This document shows positions 46,958 to 58,540 of a DNA stretch of 64,000 bases, piece after piece. This DNA comes from Blasia pusilla. Taxonomy: Eukaryota > Marchantiophyta > Marchantiopsida > Blasiales. The position numbers and the translations under genes are program-made. The stretch's first letter is position 1, and every line of letters begins with the position of its first letter. The stretch lies in assembly GCA_050084515.1 (NCBI GenBank), contig CM114271.1:13144001-13208000 (forward strand). The letters run 5' to 3'. The notes beneath the pieces are model-generated. The model was given only the letters and a program-made list of their open reading frames with translations, searched no databases and was not told where the DNA came from.

Positions 46958-49155
46958 TCATGCACTTGCTGCTGCTCTAGGAGATATCTTCTCAGGACTG
47001 TCAGGTAATAGAGATTTCTCAACTTCAGGTACCGTAGTTTTCTCATCCAGACCTTCGGGTACGATACCCCACTGCGACTGGATCCACCTTTCAACTTCTA
47101 AGAGATCGGGGAAGACAACTGATCCACTTTCCCTCCAAATTTTTGATTCAGGGGTGGAGAACCGATCCAAGAGAGCCGCATGCATGCCGATGCTTTTAGC
47201 TGGTATGTAGTCCTTCTTAATACTGTCCCCAATATGCAATGCCTCAACAGGGTTTTGTACATTGGCCATCCGCAATGCCAATTCATATATTCTGGAATCT
47301 GGTTTCTCCACTCCGTCTATGCCCGAGAAGACTCCGAAATCCCACTCTGTTCCCTGCTAGACAGTCCACGTACGATCTTAAACCCAAGCACGAGATCGTT
47401 GACAATGCTGGAACGTACGGCCGGAAAACTTGACCGATTACAGTAACACCAGTCTTCTTCCCATTCCTATCAGGTACTCTAGGACCTACCGACGCTTGCT
47501 GCTATGTTCTGCAGCTTCTGCTGCCCATGCTTCGGGGAGTTTTTTCCCGGGAGCCGTTACGATGCCGGTTTGTTGCAGCTGGAAACGGAAAGTCAGGTTT
47601 TCAGATACAAAGAAATGCCTCATTTCCAATAACTCCAGCTTTTTGACGACGATGTGTGATTTTTACCGGCTAGGTTTCCGAGTGACCCGGAACATTGCTG
47701 CTACTCTTACAAGTGTCGTAGGCGGTTAGCTTCATTGAATAATTTGGAGCTTGGCAGCTTGACTGTAACGGATTCACGCTACATGGGAAAATCTGGCATT
47801 CTACTACAGCATTGAAGGAAAGGTTACCTGATTAAGACCCAATGCAGGCAGAATCGCATCTCGATAGCGGTGCTCCGCATTGCTGACAACCCCAACGATT
47901 ATACCCTGTTTCCGTATCCATCTTAGAAATGGTATCGCATCCGGAAGCAGTGAATATGGTGTCGCAGAGCCGAACGTCCTGTATATACGTATGAAGATTT
48001 TCTCCAGTGTTTCATCATCGTAAGCGTAGCCGGCCTGAACATCGATAGTATCACGACAACCAATTAGTGCTTAGTTTTACTGTCCGCTTACCTTGTCTCT
48101 TTAGTTCCAGAATTCCACGCCAACAAATAAAATGATAGACATTTGTAGACGAACGGATTTCAAAATGGGAGCTGCCGAGAGCCTCTAGTTTGTGAGAAAT
48201 GAAGAGCAGAAATTCAGTTTCATTTCCATTCTAGCGTCGATGGATAAGAAAAAATAAATTTCTCTACATTGAGAGACCAGCGGTGAGCTTCGTGGAATGG
48301 GGGATATGTCCGGATGGGAATTGTGAACTTCCCCAAGATGAAGGAAAAATGAGTCTGGAGCATCCTCAACAATCAGCCCTGTCCTTTCTTGCGAATTTAC
48401 CAAAGAGCTTATGGGTCAAGTCTACGAATCGGAAGGCATTGTTACCGTAACTACCCAGAGCGGGATCAGTGCCTCGGAACAGGGCATACCAATCGGGGCA
48501 TAGTCAATACGGTCTAGTCTACTCGGCGTGCATTTTGAAGACTCCTTAAACACCTATACACAAGAAGCACCCACGAAGATGGCGACTGCGTAATCCATCC
48601 CATGCCCACCGATTGTTGCAAATTACAACGACAGAAAGAACGACGAAATTTAAGTAAAGAGTGCAAATCGAAGTGCGAAAATCATCACACGGCAACCAAC
48701 CCCAAGCCAACTATGGGATACAGTCGGCAGGCCGTTCCTGCATTTCGTTCGTAGTCTGTCCATGCCCAATTGGTCGATGAGCAGGAGTGTCTCCCAGCAT
48801 CCACCTGACCTGAGCTAGTGACTCTTGAGAAACCCCCATCAACGCAAAGAAAGCTCACCTTTCTGAATGAATTGTGTACAACAGTGCGCCACCACTCGAT
48901 GTTGGGCATATTCACTGCGTGGCCAAAGCACGGATACTGGTTTGCCATCTCCTTGTAAGCCAACTTGAACCCCTCGTGCATCCGATCATAATCCGGGCAC
49001 GGGAGTCCCACTCTCTTAGCTGCCAGACAATAGTAATCCCCCAAGCTTCCCTTGTACGCGATGAGCGTGCCCGTCACGTCCACCGTCACCAGCTTCAAAT
49101 GCGGCAGTGACTGCCGCAGCACCGGCCCAGCGAACCCCGCAAATCTCATCGCCAT
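46958..49155 (-). CDS. HAD-superfamily hydrolase, HDHD3-like, three exons
   Basis: Exons (coding order) are 49155-48859, 48034-47828 and 47353-46958: 297, 207 and 396 nt, giving 299 aa plus stop. All junctions are phase 0 with GT-AG (donors GTGAGC and GTAACC). HAD motif I is VDVTGTL with nucleophile D26. The next Asp of the classical DxD is replaced, as in the HDHD3 subgroup. A cap region follows (GDYYCLAAKRVGLPCPDYDR, FGHAVNMPNIEWW). Motif II is GVVSNAE, motif III the Lys in GVEKPDSRIYE, and motif IV HIGDSIKKDY followed by KSIGMHAALLDR. The text matches plant HAD-like hydrolases of this subgroup closely. The C-terminal 40 residues are acidic/Ser-rich and variable. The first 20 residues (basic, no acids) could be an organelle-targeting stretch, but this is inference. 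The substrate is unknown; the domain fits a Mg-dependent phosphatase. The first of two nearby ATGs (codons 1 and 3) was taken. Confidence 0.93.
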
Positions 49156-51922
49156 CGCTCAATCAAAATCCACAATCAAGCCCTCAACAGCACAACACAC
49201 GGCAAGTTACGAAACCCGGGAAAAAAATTCCACCCTCGGCCTGTGACTCCTCCTCCACAGCTAAAGAAACCTACCATCAAGTTGAGCTCGTCGACCCAGA
49301 GCGAACCCCAAATTTTCTCTCCCCCTTGTGTAGGTCGCTGCAAATGAGATCGTCCTTCCTGTGATCGATCTTAAAGACGGCTCAAGGCGGAATCCAAGGT
49401 AGCCGCAGAGCCATGCAGAAATCGAGGCACCGCACTCGAGCAATTCGCACTGCTCGCACCGAAGCAACTTCTAACGCCGCATCAGCCACCGCTGCGGTTC
49501 GGAAGAACACAATGTGCTCTTTCCTATCCAGCTAGCGGAGCAACCGAGCTGAGTCAGACTAGACGGGACAAGCGACGCAGAAACCCCCCATGCGGCAGTG
49601 GTCGTCGCGAAACCAATCAGCAGACAGCTACTTGTTGGAAAAGTGCTGGAATCCATTTTTTTCACAAAATTCACTCCATTCAACGCTTGTGGAGATGGTC
49701 TCGTGCGGGGATCCGCACTGCTGACATGCCCACCACGACGAGGTCGGTTCGGCTCAACCACGATCACACCAGGCAGCTACGTCTGATCCACCTTACTCCT
49801 TCCGTACTACCATTCTCGTGGAGGCGTAACCATTAGCCATAAGATTACGCTCACCTCCAAGAGTTCAAGCTGTCCACTCACAGGTATTTTCCCTGCCTCC
49901 ATATATGTCGCGCAGAAGCGGCCACGGAACTACGTAGTGTGTGAACTACGTATGCTCCCTGCCCCCACCGCACCCTCTCCCTATGGACTGTAACAGTTGC
50001 TTCTTGCAATTTTATTTTATCTCCTTTCCGAGCGAGCTACTTTGGATTGTGGGAATTTTATTCAGATTTTATTTATTACTTCAGATTTTAGGCTCGTTAG
50101 CCAACCACTCGATGGGGTCCATCGTAGGATCGTTTGACATGGACAACCATCGACGGACAGTCACAAAAAAGAGGAAAAAATGAACTCAACAGTTCAATTG
50201 GGACACGCAACGTTTGAACGAACCAGTACTAACATGTACTCAAGTGGTCGCTATGTAGCACCCGCCCCACGTTGATTTTATAGAAATTCAAACTTGAAAA
50301 TATGATACTGATGATGAAATTGTGGGTCATGTCAAAAACCGGATTTTCTTGCAAATGAAGAGTAGTAAGATGCTAAGAACGAAGTAATCCACTACGCCGA
50401 CTACTTGGTTGTTTCCACTCCAACCAAGACTACCATTCTCCTCGTTCTTTAGTATGAGAACACTAGGAAAATTATGTTAAAAAACTATTTATTTTCCAAA
50501 ATTACAAGTTTATCATCTCTTGGAGACTTATGTCATAACGACAACACCATAAAAATCGCTTCCCGTATCCCGTGAATATGGCCCATGTCTTTCCATTTAT
50601 TCGTTACGATGGGATTACCCATGGTTTCAACCCCTTCACCGATACGTGGTTCGTTGCGAGATAAACTAAAAATACTGGGTTTATTATCCTAAATACGCTA
50701 CACTTCAAAAAGAAAATCTCATTGTCGTAGCCTTTGGACGTGTAAGAAAATCTGCCAGCATCACGAACATGAAAATGTGTATATCGTAAAGGATAGTGAT
50801 TCTAATTGCATTGAAACAATTCGTGCATCTTACTCAGAACCATAACCCGGACCAAAGCACATCGTGCTGTCTGCGTTTGAACTTCCAATTTTGGCCATCC
50901 CTTTTACTTCGTTTTCTTCATGTGTTGTAAGTAAGAGTGTTGACTTTATAGGGCGTGGGACACGATGTCAGGTTTTGGATTTATTCCCACTGGCGGTAGA
51001 GTCACATGACTTTTCACTTATTTTTCTCGATGTTCAACATCGTCAAACATTCAACTTATTCGGGTCTGAACTCTATACTCATTGACAAATGCATGTCCTT
51101 ATTTTCTACCACCACTTCGATTAGTAGTGAAACCGACTTTTCTTTACATGCCATGCTTCCATTGACTCATGAGTTTTTCCAAAATTTAGAGACTGCTTAT
51201 AAGCTATTTGAAATAATAACATCTCCAAAATAATCCAAATTATTAACCGAGGATGAGTAATAATCAATCTTCAAAGGTAGGAAAATCCAAAAATTTCAAG
51301 AATTTTAATAACACTCTTTCATTCAAAGCTGATTTAAGGAAAATAAAAATTTTGGAAACTAATGAAGTCATTGATCATATTTTTAATTATATCATCCATT
51401 TTTTAAATAAAATTGACCTCTGCTTCGTATGGGCATCCTCTCGTTACATATTCGAACACTCACTACTAGTAACAATATTGCAAAAGACAAAATTCGGAAG
51501 TCAAATTATTAGGGCATCCATATGTTTGAGAAGTTGGAATGCAACTTTCAAACAATTGAAATACACATAAGAGGCCCGCCGCCCCCTCCTAGCCTTACAA
51601 ATTAGCCACTTCTTCGATTTCTTTTGAGCAGTTATTCAACTCCGGAAGAAGGAAGGGAAAGATATTTGTACCTCAGTGATCCAATACTCCACTGTGATCA
51701 AACATAAGTGGATCAGAGATTTCCATCATTCAAACTCGGGAAAACAGTCAAATTTGAAATGTTTTCCAAGGAATTGTGATCCGCTTTTGTAAAAGGGTTA
51801 ACGGAGTCAAAGACCCAAGAAAAGACCAAGCAATTCAATGACTTAGGTGAGTCTTTCCCACTTCTTATTATGACCCTTACAAGTTCTCCATGTTTTTTTC
51901 TCTTCCATCTAGCCTATCCATA
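49156..51922. other. 5' flank of the HAD gene and unassigned AT-rich DNA
   Basis: The first part (to about 49.9 kb) is GC-richer and should contain the 5' untranslated region and promoter of the minus-strand hydrolase gene. I see no clear core-promoter element. From 50 kb on the text is AT-rich with no recognised protein or repeat. Confidence 0.4.
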
Positions 51923-51969
51923 TGTAAACCAATGTGGAGCCCTCTCAAAGGGCCCCACATTGGTTTACA
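51923..51969. repeat. 21-bp near-perfect hairpin
   Basis: Arms 51923-51943 and 51949-51969 are reverse complements with one mismatch, around the 5-nt loop CTCAA. The left arm starts TGTAAACCAATGTGG. Confidence 0.88.
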
Positions 51970-52082
51970 AAGGACTTGATTTGGTTAGTAAGTAAACTTT
52001 AACTCGAAAGTAGTTATCACCCTTATAACTTCTATATGTTCTTTCCTAGCCATCTTAAACACATGTTTGATAATTATTGTTA

Positions 52083-52268
52083 CTAGTTAGGGCCCGTGCG
52101 ATGCACGATCTTATAATTCAATGTAATTATATATATTTACTATATACACTCCCAGGTTTTTAAAAAAAATGCCATGCATCATAAATTCACAAACTAAAAA
52201 ATTCATAAACACCTATTTAACCATCAAGTTGTCGCCATTTAAAGGACGCTTGTCAACACTAGTATAGA
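52083..52268 (-). mobile_element. 186-bp non-autonomous Helitron
   Basis: On the minus strand it begins after an A with TCTATACTAGTG (5' end at 52268). It ends GTGCATCGCACGGGC then CCTAACTAG (52083), followed by T. The 5' TC, the 3' hairpin about 10 nt from the end, CTAG, and insertion between A and T are the Helitron signature. There is no target duplication, as expected. The 3' end matches the helicase-bearing Helitron near 17071. Confidence 0.75.
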
Positions 52269-52995
52269 TTATCTCCCCACCCCCCTTAAGGGATCGATTC
52301 GATGAGCACGTGCGGAGGTCGCACGGACCCATTTTTTTGGGTCCAAAAAGTTTATCTAACGGATTACGAGGGAAAAATCCTCCGGTTTCAATTAATTTCT
52401 GACCGATTTCAGTTAAATGGATCGCGAGGAAATTGGATGAATTCTGCGACCACAAATTTGGGAACAAAAAAATCAGCCACACTCTATACCTTGCGCATGG
52501 AGTCCACCCCTGAGTGGTTGAACATGGAGAGCAAAATCCAACTCAACAAGCGAAACCCTGAATCACTAATCTAACGAAGTGGATCCGACCAAGAGTTAGA
52601 CCGAGTTGGAGGAAACCACAACAAGTGTAATGCCGTCCACAGTAATAGCAGACACGATCCCTTCCGTACGTGCATAACCCCGGTCTCTGGCGGCGTACGC
52701 AATAGGCACGTTGAGACCAGGATTCCACATCTCACGCGCTCTTTCGGACATTCTTGCGGAGTGAGACGAATATCCCTCAAGTGATGGACGGCGTTGGACA
52801 CGAAGGAAAACAACGTGTCAACACGGCGTCTGATTATGACTGTGATAGAGCGCGACGTATTCTATGGTCAGAAGTCGGCAGTCCCCTAAGGCATAGTCTT
52901 CAAATTTGCAAGGTGTCCCACTTGTGGTTTGCAACCGTAGTTTTATACAACATCGTTTTTATGGAACGTCGTGGACAAAATAGCGACGTTTCATT
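52269..52995. other. unassigned spacer
   Basis: No gene is recognised. Reading frames on both strands at 52543-53140 lack motifs. Confidence 0.3.
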
Positions 52996-53311
52996 TGTCG
53001 TGCGTATACACATCGCTCCACAACATACATCGCTGTCACCGAACACACACACAAACACGCAGGATCCCATGCTAACTCATGGCATCCAAACACAGAGGCG
53101 AGAAGTACCAAAATATCTCCAATCGCCCCCTAGGTGGTGATTAGGTCCCTCTAACTCCAGATAGCCATCTATCCCTACCTACCACGACATACATCTCTAG
53201 GACGCTAAGAGCAGAAAGGCCGGGTGCTCATGTGGCCCCATCGTTAGTTGCCTTCCTGTCATCCATGTCAATGAAAAAGTCAGAATCAAAACCTCTCTAT
53301 TATCTCCTCTA

Positions 53312-53449
53312 TGTACATCTGGGACACATCCATCATCCCTGAGGAACCCTAGTGAGAGGTGGTGTCAGACATGCCATATGCCAACCTCTCGAACATCCAT
53401 CACAGACTAGCATCGTGGCCGCACCACGGGCAGAACCACACAACATACA
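53312..53449 (-). pseudogene. PHD finger at the end of Ty3 pol, copy 1
   Basis: Cys and His spacing follows a PHD finger: CMLC, VCDGC, WHMAC, then (after TPPLTRVPQG and a TGA at 53333-53335) WMCPRC. This is C4-H-C3 order with the typical WxCPxC close. It sits where chromoviruses carry a chromodomain, downstream of the integrase C-terminus. It may guide integration to modified histone tails, which is inference from PHD biology. Confidence 0.75.
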
Positions 53450-53650
53450 ACGCAAGCCTGCAAGAACTACTGCTAAGCTCGGATCTACTCTACCATCAAT
53501 GTTATGAAGATGACATGGCGAAAAATTATGCACATGGTCCTTCCATACCATACCATCGCGTCCCTCTAGCAAGAGAACATCGGATGGCAAAACGTCACGC
53601 ACTCTCAGGATAGTGCACCCTGCAGTCACATCCAACGTCGTCGGTGCCGT

Positions 53651-54560
53651 CTACTGCAAGTAGACATAATCTCCCTGATGAAACCTTCGGATAGTTGGTC
53701 GATAACCACCACCCCGAATAGTCGCATACCTCAATGTATCCCGATGATGCGCAATCGCCAAGTTCTCGAACGCGATGGGCATCACTCTGCGAAACAACTC
53801 AGCCCTCTGAGAACATGCTCGCATCCATACATCTGGGTCATCAAGGTCCAAAACCTCACCAGCATCTCGACTAATGGCCGCAGGTAAATCTGGCTCTCGG
53901 CCATAAAGTAGCAAGTACGGTGAAAAAGACGTTGTGGATGCCTACGTGCTGAATCTGTATCCCATCGCCAACCAGGGCAACTAGAGGTCCCAATCTCCTA
54001 GATGACCTCTCTGCAAGCCATACTTGCGTAAACCCCTCTTCACCGTCTGCACAACTCTCTCCGCTAATCCATCCGCCTCGGGATGATCTTGCGAAGTCGT
54101 GCGATGGTCGATCAGCGCCTGATCAAACAAGGCCTGGAACTCACCGCGAAACTCGGAACCCTGTTTTGTCAACACCTCAGCCGGTGCGCCATAATGACTC
54201 AGCACTCTATCAAGGAAGCCATAAGCTACTCCCTCACTCGCTTTGTCAGGCAATGCAACCAACTCGATCCACTTTGAGAAGTGCTCGACCATCACCAACA
54301 CATAACGACTGTGACGCTCTATCAGAGGCAAAGGTCCTGCAAAATCCAAACTCCATCTATACCCTTAGCCCATGATCACTTATGGATGCAACTGTGCATT
54401 GGGAGCATTGAACGATGCTCAGACCCGATCACACTTCATGCACCTGGCAACAAACTGATGAACGTCAATCTGCATGCCTCGCCACCAATACTGAATCTGG
54501 AGCAAGTATTACGTCCGCTTCATCCCAAAGTGACCCAACTCCTTGTAGGCATGCTACACT
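53651..54560 (-). pseudogene. Ty3 integrase, copy 1
   Basis: The zinc-binding region (HAYKELGHFG, then YWWRGMQ and CMKCDRV) carries stops. The core has SLDFAGPLPL (first Asp), EVLTKQGSEFRGE (second catalytic Asp changed to Lys, TDQG expected) and HPEADGLAERVVQTVKRGL (Glu). Further on, YLLLYGREPDLP and ENLAIAHHRDTLRYA are the usual integrase C-terminal extension. The core is inactive. Confidence 0.88.
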
Positions 54561-55075
54561 AGTTGTGCTCTCTACGAAGGATGCGGCATTACGCGTACTC
54601 TACCATCCTCCCAAACCCTCAAAATATGTGTCCCCTCCCAACGGAACCGTCTAGCCCGCTGTAGGATCCAATCTTGCTCTCTAGCACCCACGGTGCTCGC
54701 AACGTTGCCAGTACAAAGGTACTCCAAGACTACTCCATCATCATGAATATCTTGGCCATCTGTCGTCTCCTCACTGGCCTCGGGATCCAAGGACTCTCCA
54801 CTAGACCTCGCCATCAAAATCTCCACACTCTGGCTCTCCATAGCCCACATGCCTAAGTAGGCTGACGCGTGCCATCCTGGCACTAACTCCTCATCACTCT
54901 CTCCATGCCATTGAGCTCCAGTTGCATCTCGCTGACTCGGGCATGGGTTACGACTCAACCCATCTGCATCCTGGTTGAGTGTCCCAGGTCTATGTACCAC
55001 CTGAAAATCATACTCCTACAACAACAGAGCCCATCTCGCAAGCTTCTCTGTAAGCTTGTCGGACTCCATCAACCA

Positions 55076-55354
55076 CTACAGTGGTTGATGATCAATGATG
55101 ATGGTAAAGGGATTGCCGAATAAGTAACACCCGAAATGCGCGAGAGTCCACACTGCAGCCAAGCACTCACCCTCATACGAGCTATACTTCGCCTCTGCAA
55201 CGTTGTTTGAACGGCTAGCGTAAGCCACCACGAACTCTCTACTCTCATCATCATGTTGGGTGAGCACCGCTCCAAGCCCCAACATGCTCCAATCTGTGTA
55301 CAACTGGAAAGGACGCCCCCTGATGGGTCTCTTCAAGATGGGCACGGACGTCAA
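55076..55354 (-). pseudogene. Ty3 RNase H, copy 1
   Basis: Open stretch of 92 codons: PFQLYTDWSMLGLGAVLTQH (catalytic Asp in TDWS), SREFVVAYASRS, NNVAEAKYSSYEGECLAAVW (Glu and E-x-x-A pattern) and IIIDHQPL (third acidic site). It reads as a typical retrotransposon RNase H, intact across its core. Confidence 0.9.
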
Positions 55355-55364
55355 CCTATCCTTG

Positions 55365-56103
55365 AGTAACTAAAATGCTCGCTCCTGCTCATCCCCAGTG
55401 CCACTCGTGATCCACCTTGGTCAGCAAGGTCACCGGCTTCGCAATCGAACTGAATCCCTTGACGTACCACCGATAGAAGTTCGCCAATCCCATGAATGTG
55501 CGAACACGGCTCACATCTGTAGGGCGTGGAATGTGTGAGATAGCCTCTACCTTTTTTTACTGAACACCAAGGCCCCCAGGGTATATTGTATGACCCAAGT
55601 ACTCAATCTGGTCGTAGAAGAACTTGCACTTGCCTGGATGTAGCTTCAGCCCATGTAATTGCAATCGTCGAAACACCTCCTCTAGATGTCGCTCATGCTC
55701 CTCAACTATGGCGCTAAAGACTACGATGCCATCAATATAAAACCTAGCAAAATCCAGACCTACCAAGATCCTATCCATGATCCTCTGAAACTCATCCGGG
55801 GCGTTCTTTAACCCAAATGGTAAGAACCACCACTGGTACAAACAATCCTTCCCGTGAGGATCAATGCCCCAAAATGCCGTCTTTTTCCGTCCTCCAATCT
55901 AATAGGCAGCTGATGGTATCTGGCTCGCAAATCCAATGAACTAAAAACCTTTGCATGATCAATCGCATCAAAGATTTCCTCAGGGGTGGGCATGGCATAC
56001 CTATTGGACTTCGTTTGCCGATTGATAGGTTGGTAATCCCCACACATCCGCCTATCATTCCAGTTGCCATGCACATCCTTCTTGGCGGGCATGACAGTGG
56101 CAT
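55365..56103 (-). pseudogene. Ty3 reverse transcriptase, copy 1
   Basis: MPAKKDVHGNWNDRRMCGDY opens the domain (finger region). Then come NRYAMPTPEEIFDAI, VFSSLDLRARYHQLPI (catalytic motif A, Asp in SLDL) and KNAPDEFQRIMDRIL. ARFYIDGIVVFS stands where YIDDIVVFS is expected, so the second catalytic Asp has become Gly. LHPGKCKFF and EYLGHTI follow, and after a stop VRTFMGLANFYRWYV lies near 55490. The active site is destroyed and the frame is interrupted. Confidence 0.9.
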
Positions 56104-56489
56104 CCCAGCGACGGACTTTGTTCACGAAGCAGTCCCAACCGGGAAAATTCCACATTTCCGAGCGAGTTGATAAAGTTTCGGAAATGATAATAGTGGATTT
56201 TTTTCTGGGTTGTAATGATGAGAAACTGCCAATCAGAGTCGTAGTTGCACGTAATTTAGCCAATGGGATGGGTTGAACGGACGGAATAAACGGCTCGAGG
56301 CTCTTGAGCTTCTAAACCAGAAAATATTGGCGGTGCCGAGCGTATCCAATGGCGTCTTTGGGCCTTGCACATTTTGACCCTTGTATGGCTCCGTTGTATG
56401 CCTCTTTCCACTGCAATTTCCACGCCCGTGTTGCAGGACTCGCCACTCACAGTCCCGAGCGGAAATCCGCGGTTCCGTTGCCCAGGGGA

Positions 56490-57045
56490 TAACGCAATTG
56501 AAGCATACACAGCTTGTGATGTGCGTCTTACTTGTTAAGTTGTGTTGAGAATTCTCATCCCCCAGTATCCATTGTTGTAGAAGTGCGGCACAGCTCGGGG
56601 TGGAGAACGCATTTTGTGTAGTTAGATGCCATAGCTGGGGCTGGGTTGTTTGGTACAAAATGCAAGACTACTCATACTTTTGCAATTGGTGTTGTTTGAG
56701 GGCAGGTTGGGGAGTGCGAAGATTGATCCTGGCGGACAGTGTAGTTACTGACGGCCTCTGCCGCGGTTTCGTTGCACTTCAGGCTAACGCAATTGAAGCA
56801 TGCACAGCTTCTGATATGCGTTTTACTTATTAATGAGAGGAATTCCAATCCCCCAGTATCCATTGTCATAGAAGTGCGCCATAGCTTGGGGTGGAGAACT
56901 CGTTTGGTGTAGTTAGTTGCCATAGCTTGGGGTGGGTAGTTTGGTAGAAAATGCAAGACGGAGGTTAATTTTGCAATTGGTGTTGTTCGAGGGCGGTTTG
57001 GGGAGTGCGGAGATTGATCTTGGCGGACAGTGAGGCTAGGCGATG
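56490..57045 (+). repeat. tandem duplication of about 295 bp
   Basis: Copies about 56490-56745 and 56785-57040 share CAATTGAAGCAT, CACAGCTT, CCCCCAGTATCCATTG, GTAGAAGTGCG or ATAGAAGTGCG, GGGGTGGAGAAC, AAAATGCAAGAC, GCAATTGGTGTTGTT and CTTGGCGGACAGTG in order. They diverge by scattered changes. No coding sense is apparent. Confidence 0.8.
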
Positions 57046-57129
57046 TGTCTACTGAAATGTCTACTGAAACGAACCACTGTCGGCTAGATGGCGACAGTAG
57101 CCATGCTGAATGCAACTACTCCTCCAGTG

Positions 57130-58540
57130 ACGATTCGGACTGGATTCACGATTCGGAATGGGAGGTTCTTGGCAGGAGGAGAGCGTAGATGGGCAAGAAT
57201 TTAGCTGCATCGCAAGGCTGTGGGAGTCGCAAGCATGTAAGAAGTAGGGGGGATGGGGTCATAGCCGAACATACTATTCTCACCTGACAAGCAACCCAAG
57301 GCTCGGGGGCCCACAATCACTCTGCAGATCCTGAGAATCTGGTTGGGAACCTCGGGAACCAGAGATTGGCTGAAAAGCAGCATGTGGTGTAAGCAACTCC
57401 AGAACCAGCTCCCACACAGTCTGAGGACACTCAACCCAATAGTCTGAATTCTGCATGTGGCCCCGTCCTTTGTGGCTCTCGTAACGCTTCTGAACGGCAT
57501 GGTTTGAATGTTGTTTATGCTTGCAATGCTGCTTCCAAGAAGTGGGAGTGCTTGCGTTGCAACCGGTATGTTGCTCCCCTAGCTAGCAAAGAAAGATTCA
57601 ATGTTCGCCTAAAGTCCACGCACAAGGTTCTCGACAATTTCCTTGTCCCAAAGCAGAAGGGTGGGAGGAAGCCATCGGATCTTGATCGGGGTCCCAAAAT
57701 TGTGATGGATAGCAAGCAGAAAGCAGGAATAGTAGAACGCAAGGTTGGAGATCCAGTCCATAGGATTGCAAAAAACCGAGTAGAATTCATGAGGAGACAA
57801 CGGATTTGATTTACCCAAAAGTATGATGAACACGAGTTGCCTCTTGACGGGGAAGTAGGCCATCCTTCACCTCTCATACAAGCAATTGAGTCTAGCATGA
57901 AAAAATTCATGGGGATCACATGTTAGAAGGATCTTCTAGATCCTCTCCTTCACTGTGATCTTACCAACCGCTTGAAGGCAAGCGTTTATGACACGGAACT
58001 TGTGTGCAACATACTCCAAACGGTAGTGGAACTGAAGTATGATGATCCGATCAGCAAGCTTCTAACTCCCTGGACAGTTTACATCAACGATGAAGGAGAC
58101 TGGGTGACAGCAGATACAGGGTCATTGTTGTGGAAGTCTACATTCTGCCTTCGCAGAGAAATCGTTGACTGATTGTTAGATTATATTTCAGCAATGCATA
58201 AGAAACAATATCCAGCATTGTAAATGTATAAATCAGCATGGGTTGCTCATCATGTAGAACTTCAGATGAGGGAATGGGACCAGGTAGACCGGCTTCTCTT
58301 GGCCAATTTGGCTACCAAGAAATTTTGGCTGGACAGAGTCAAGTCTCCTAGTATTGCATCCAAGAAAAGTACCCCTTGCAGATCAGAAATCTTGCATGAA
58401 GAGATGTCAACAAAGACATCGGTTGGGCAAAGAGGATCTGATAACAGTATGGCTAGGGGAAATGAAGAACATTCCAGAGCAAGCAGAGAAAGCTTTAAGT
58501 CCCCGAGGCAGAAAAACAATCGAACCTGCTAGCAACATTG
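57130..58540 (+). pseudogene. long decayed reading frame of unknown family
   Basis: One plus-strand frame carries protein-like text from about 57460 (RNASERHGLNVVYACNAA) to 58532, broken only by four or five stops (57807, about 57924, 58170, about 58220). Visible parts are KWECLRCNRYVAPLASKERF with a CxxC pair, a lysine-rich QKGGRKPSDLDRGPKIV run, VHRIAKNRVEFMRRQR, DDPISKLLTPWTVYINDEGD and QMREWDQVDRLLLANLATKK. The tail (58354-58690) is basic and Ser/Pro-rich. I do not recognise the family. The C-x-x-C start and basic tail would suit a nucleic-acid-binding protein. It lies between two Ty3 copies and may be a captured gene or an unrelated dead gene. Confidence 0.5.

Larger units (their letters stand above)
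52996..56103 (-). mobile_element. Ty3/gypsy retrotransposon copy 1, truncated
   Basis: Minus-strand pol order: reverse transcriptase (56103 to about 55365), RNase H (55354-55076), linker (55000-54572), integrase (about 54560-53651), PHD-finger tail (53449-53312), then about 170 bp of non-coding text and a beta-LTR tail ending CGCACGACA at 52996. The left part of pol, the protease, gag and the 5' LTR are missing. Text stops matching copy 2 at about 56103, just before MPAKKDVHG. Many stops break the frames. The same domain run recurs in copy 2 (59834-64000). Confidence 0.9.
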
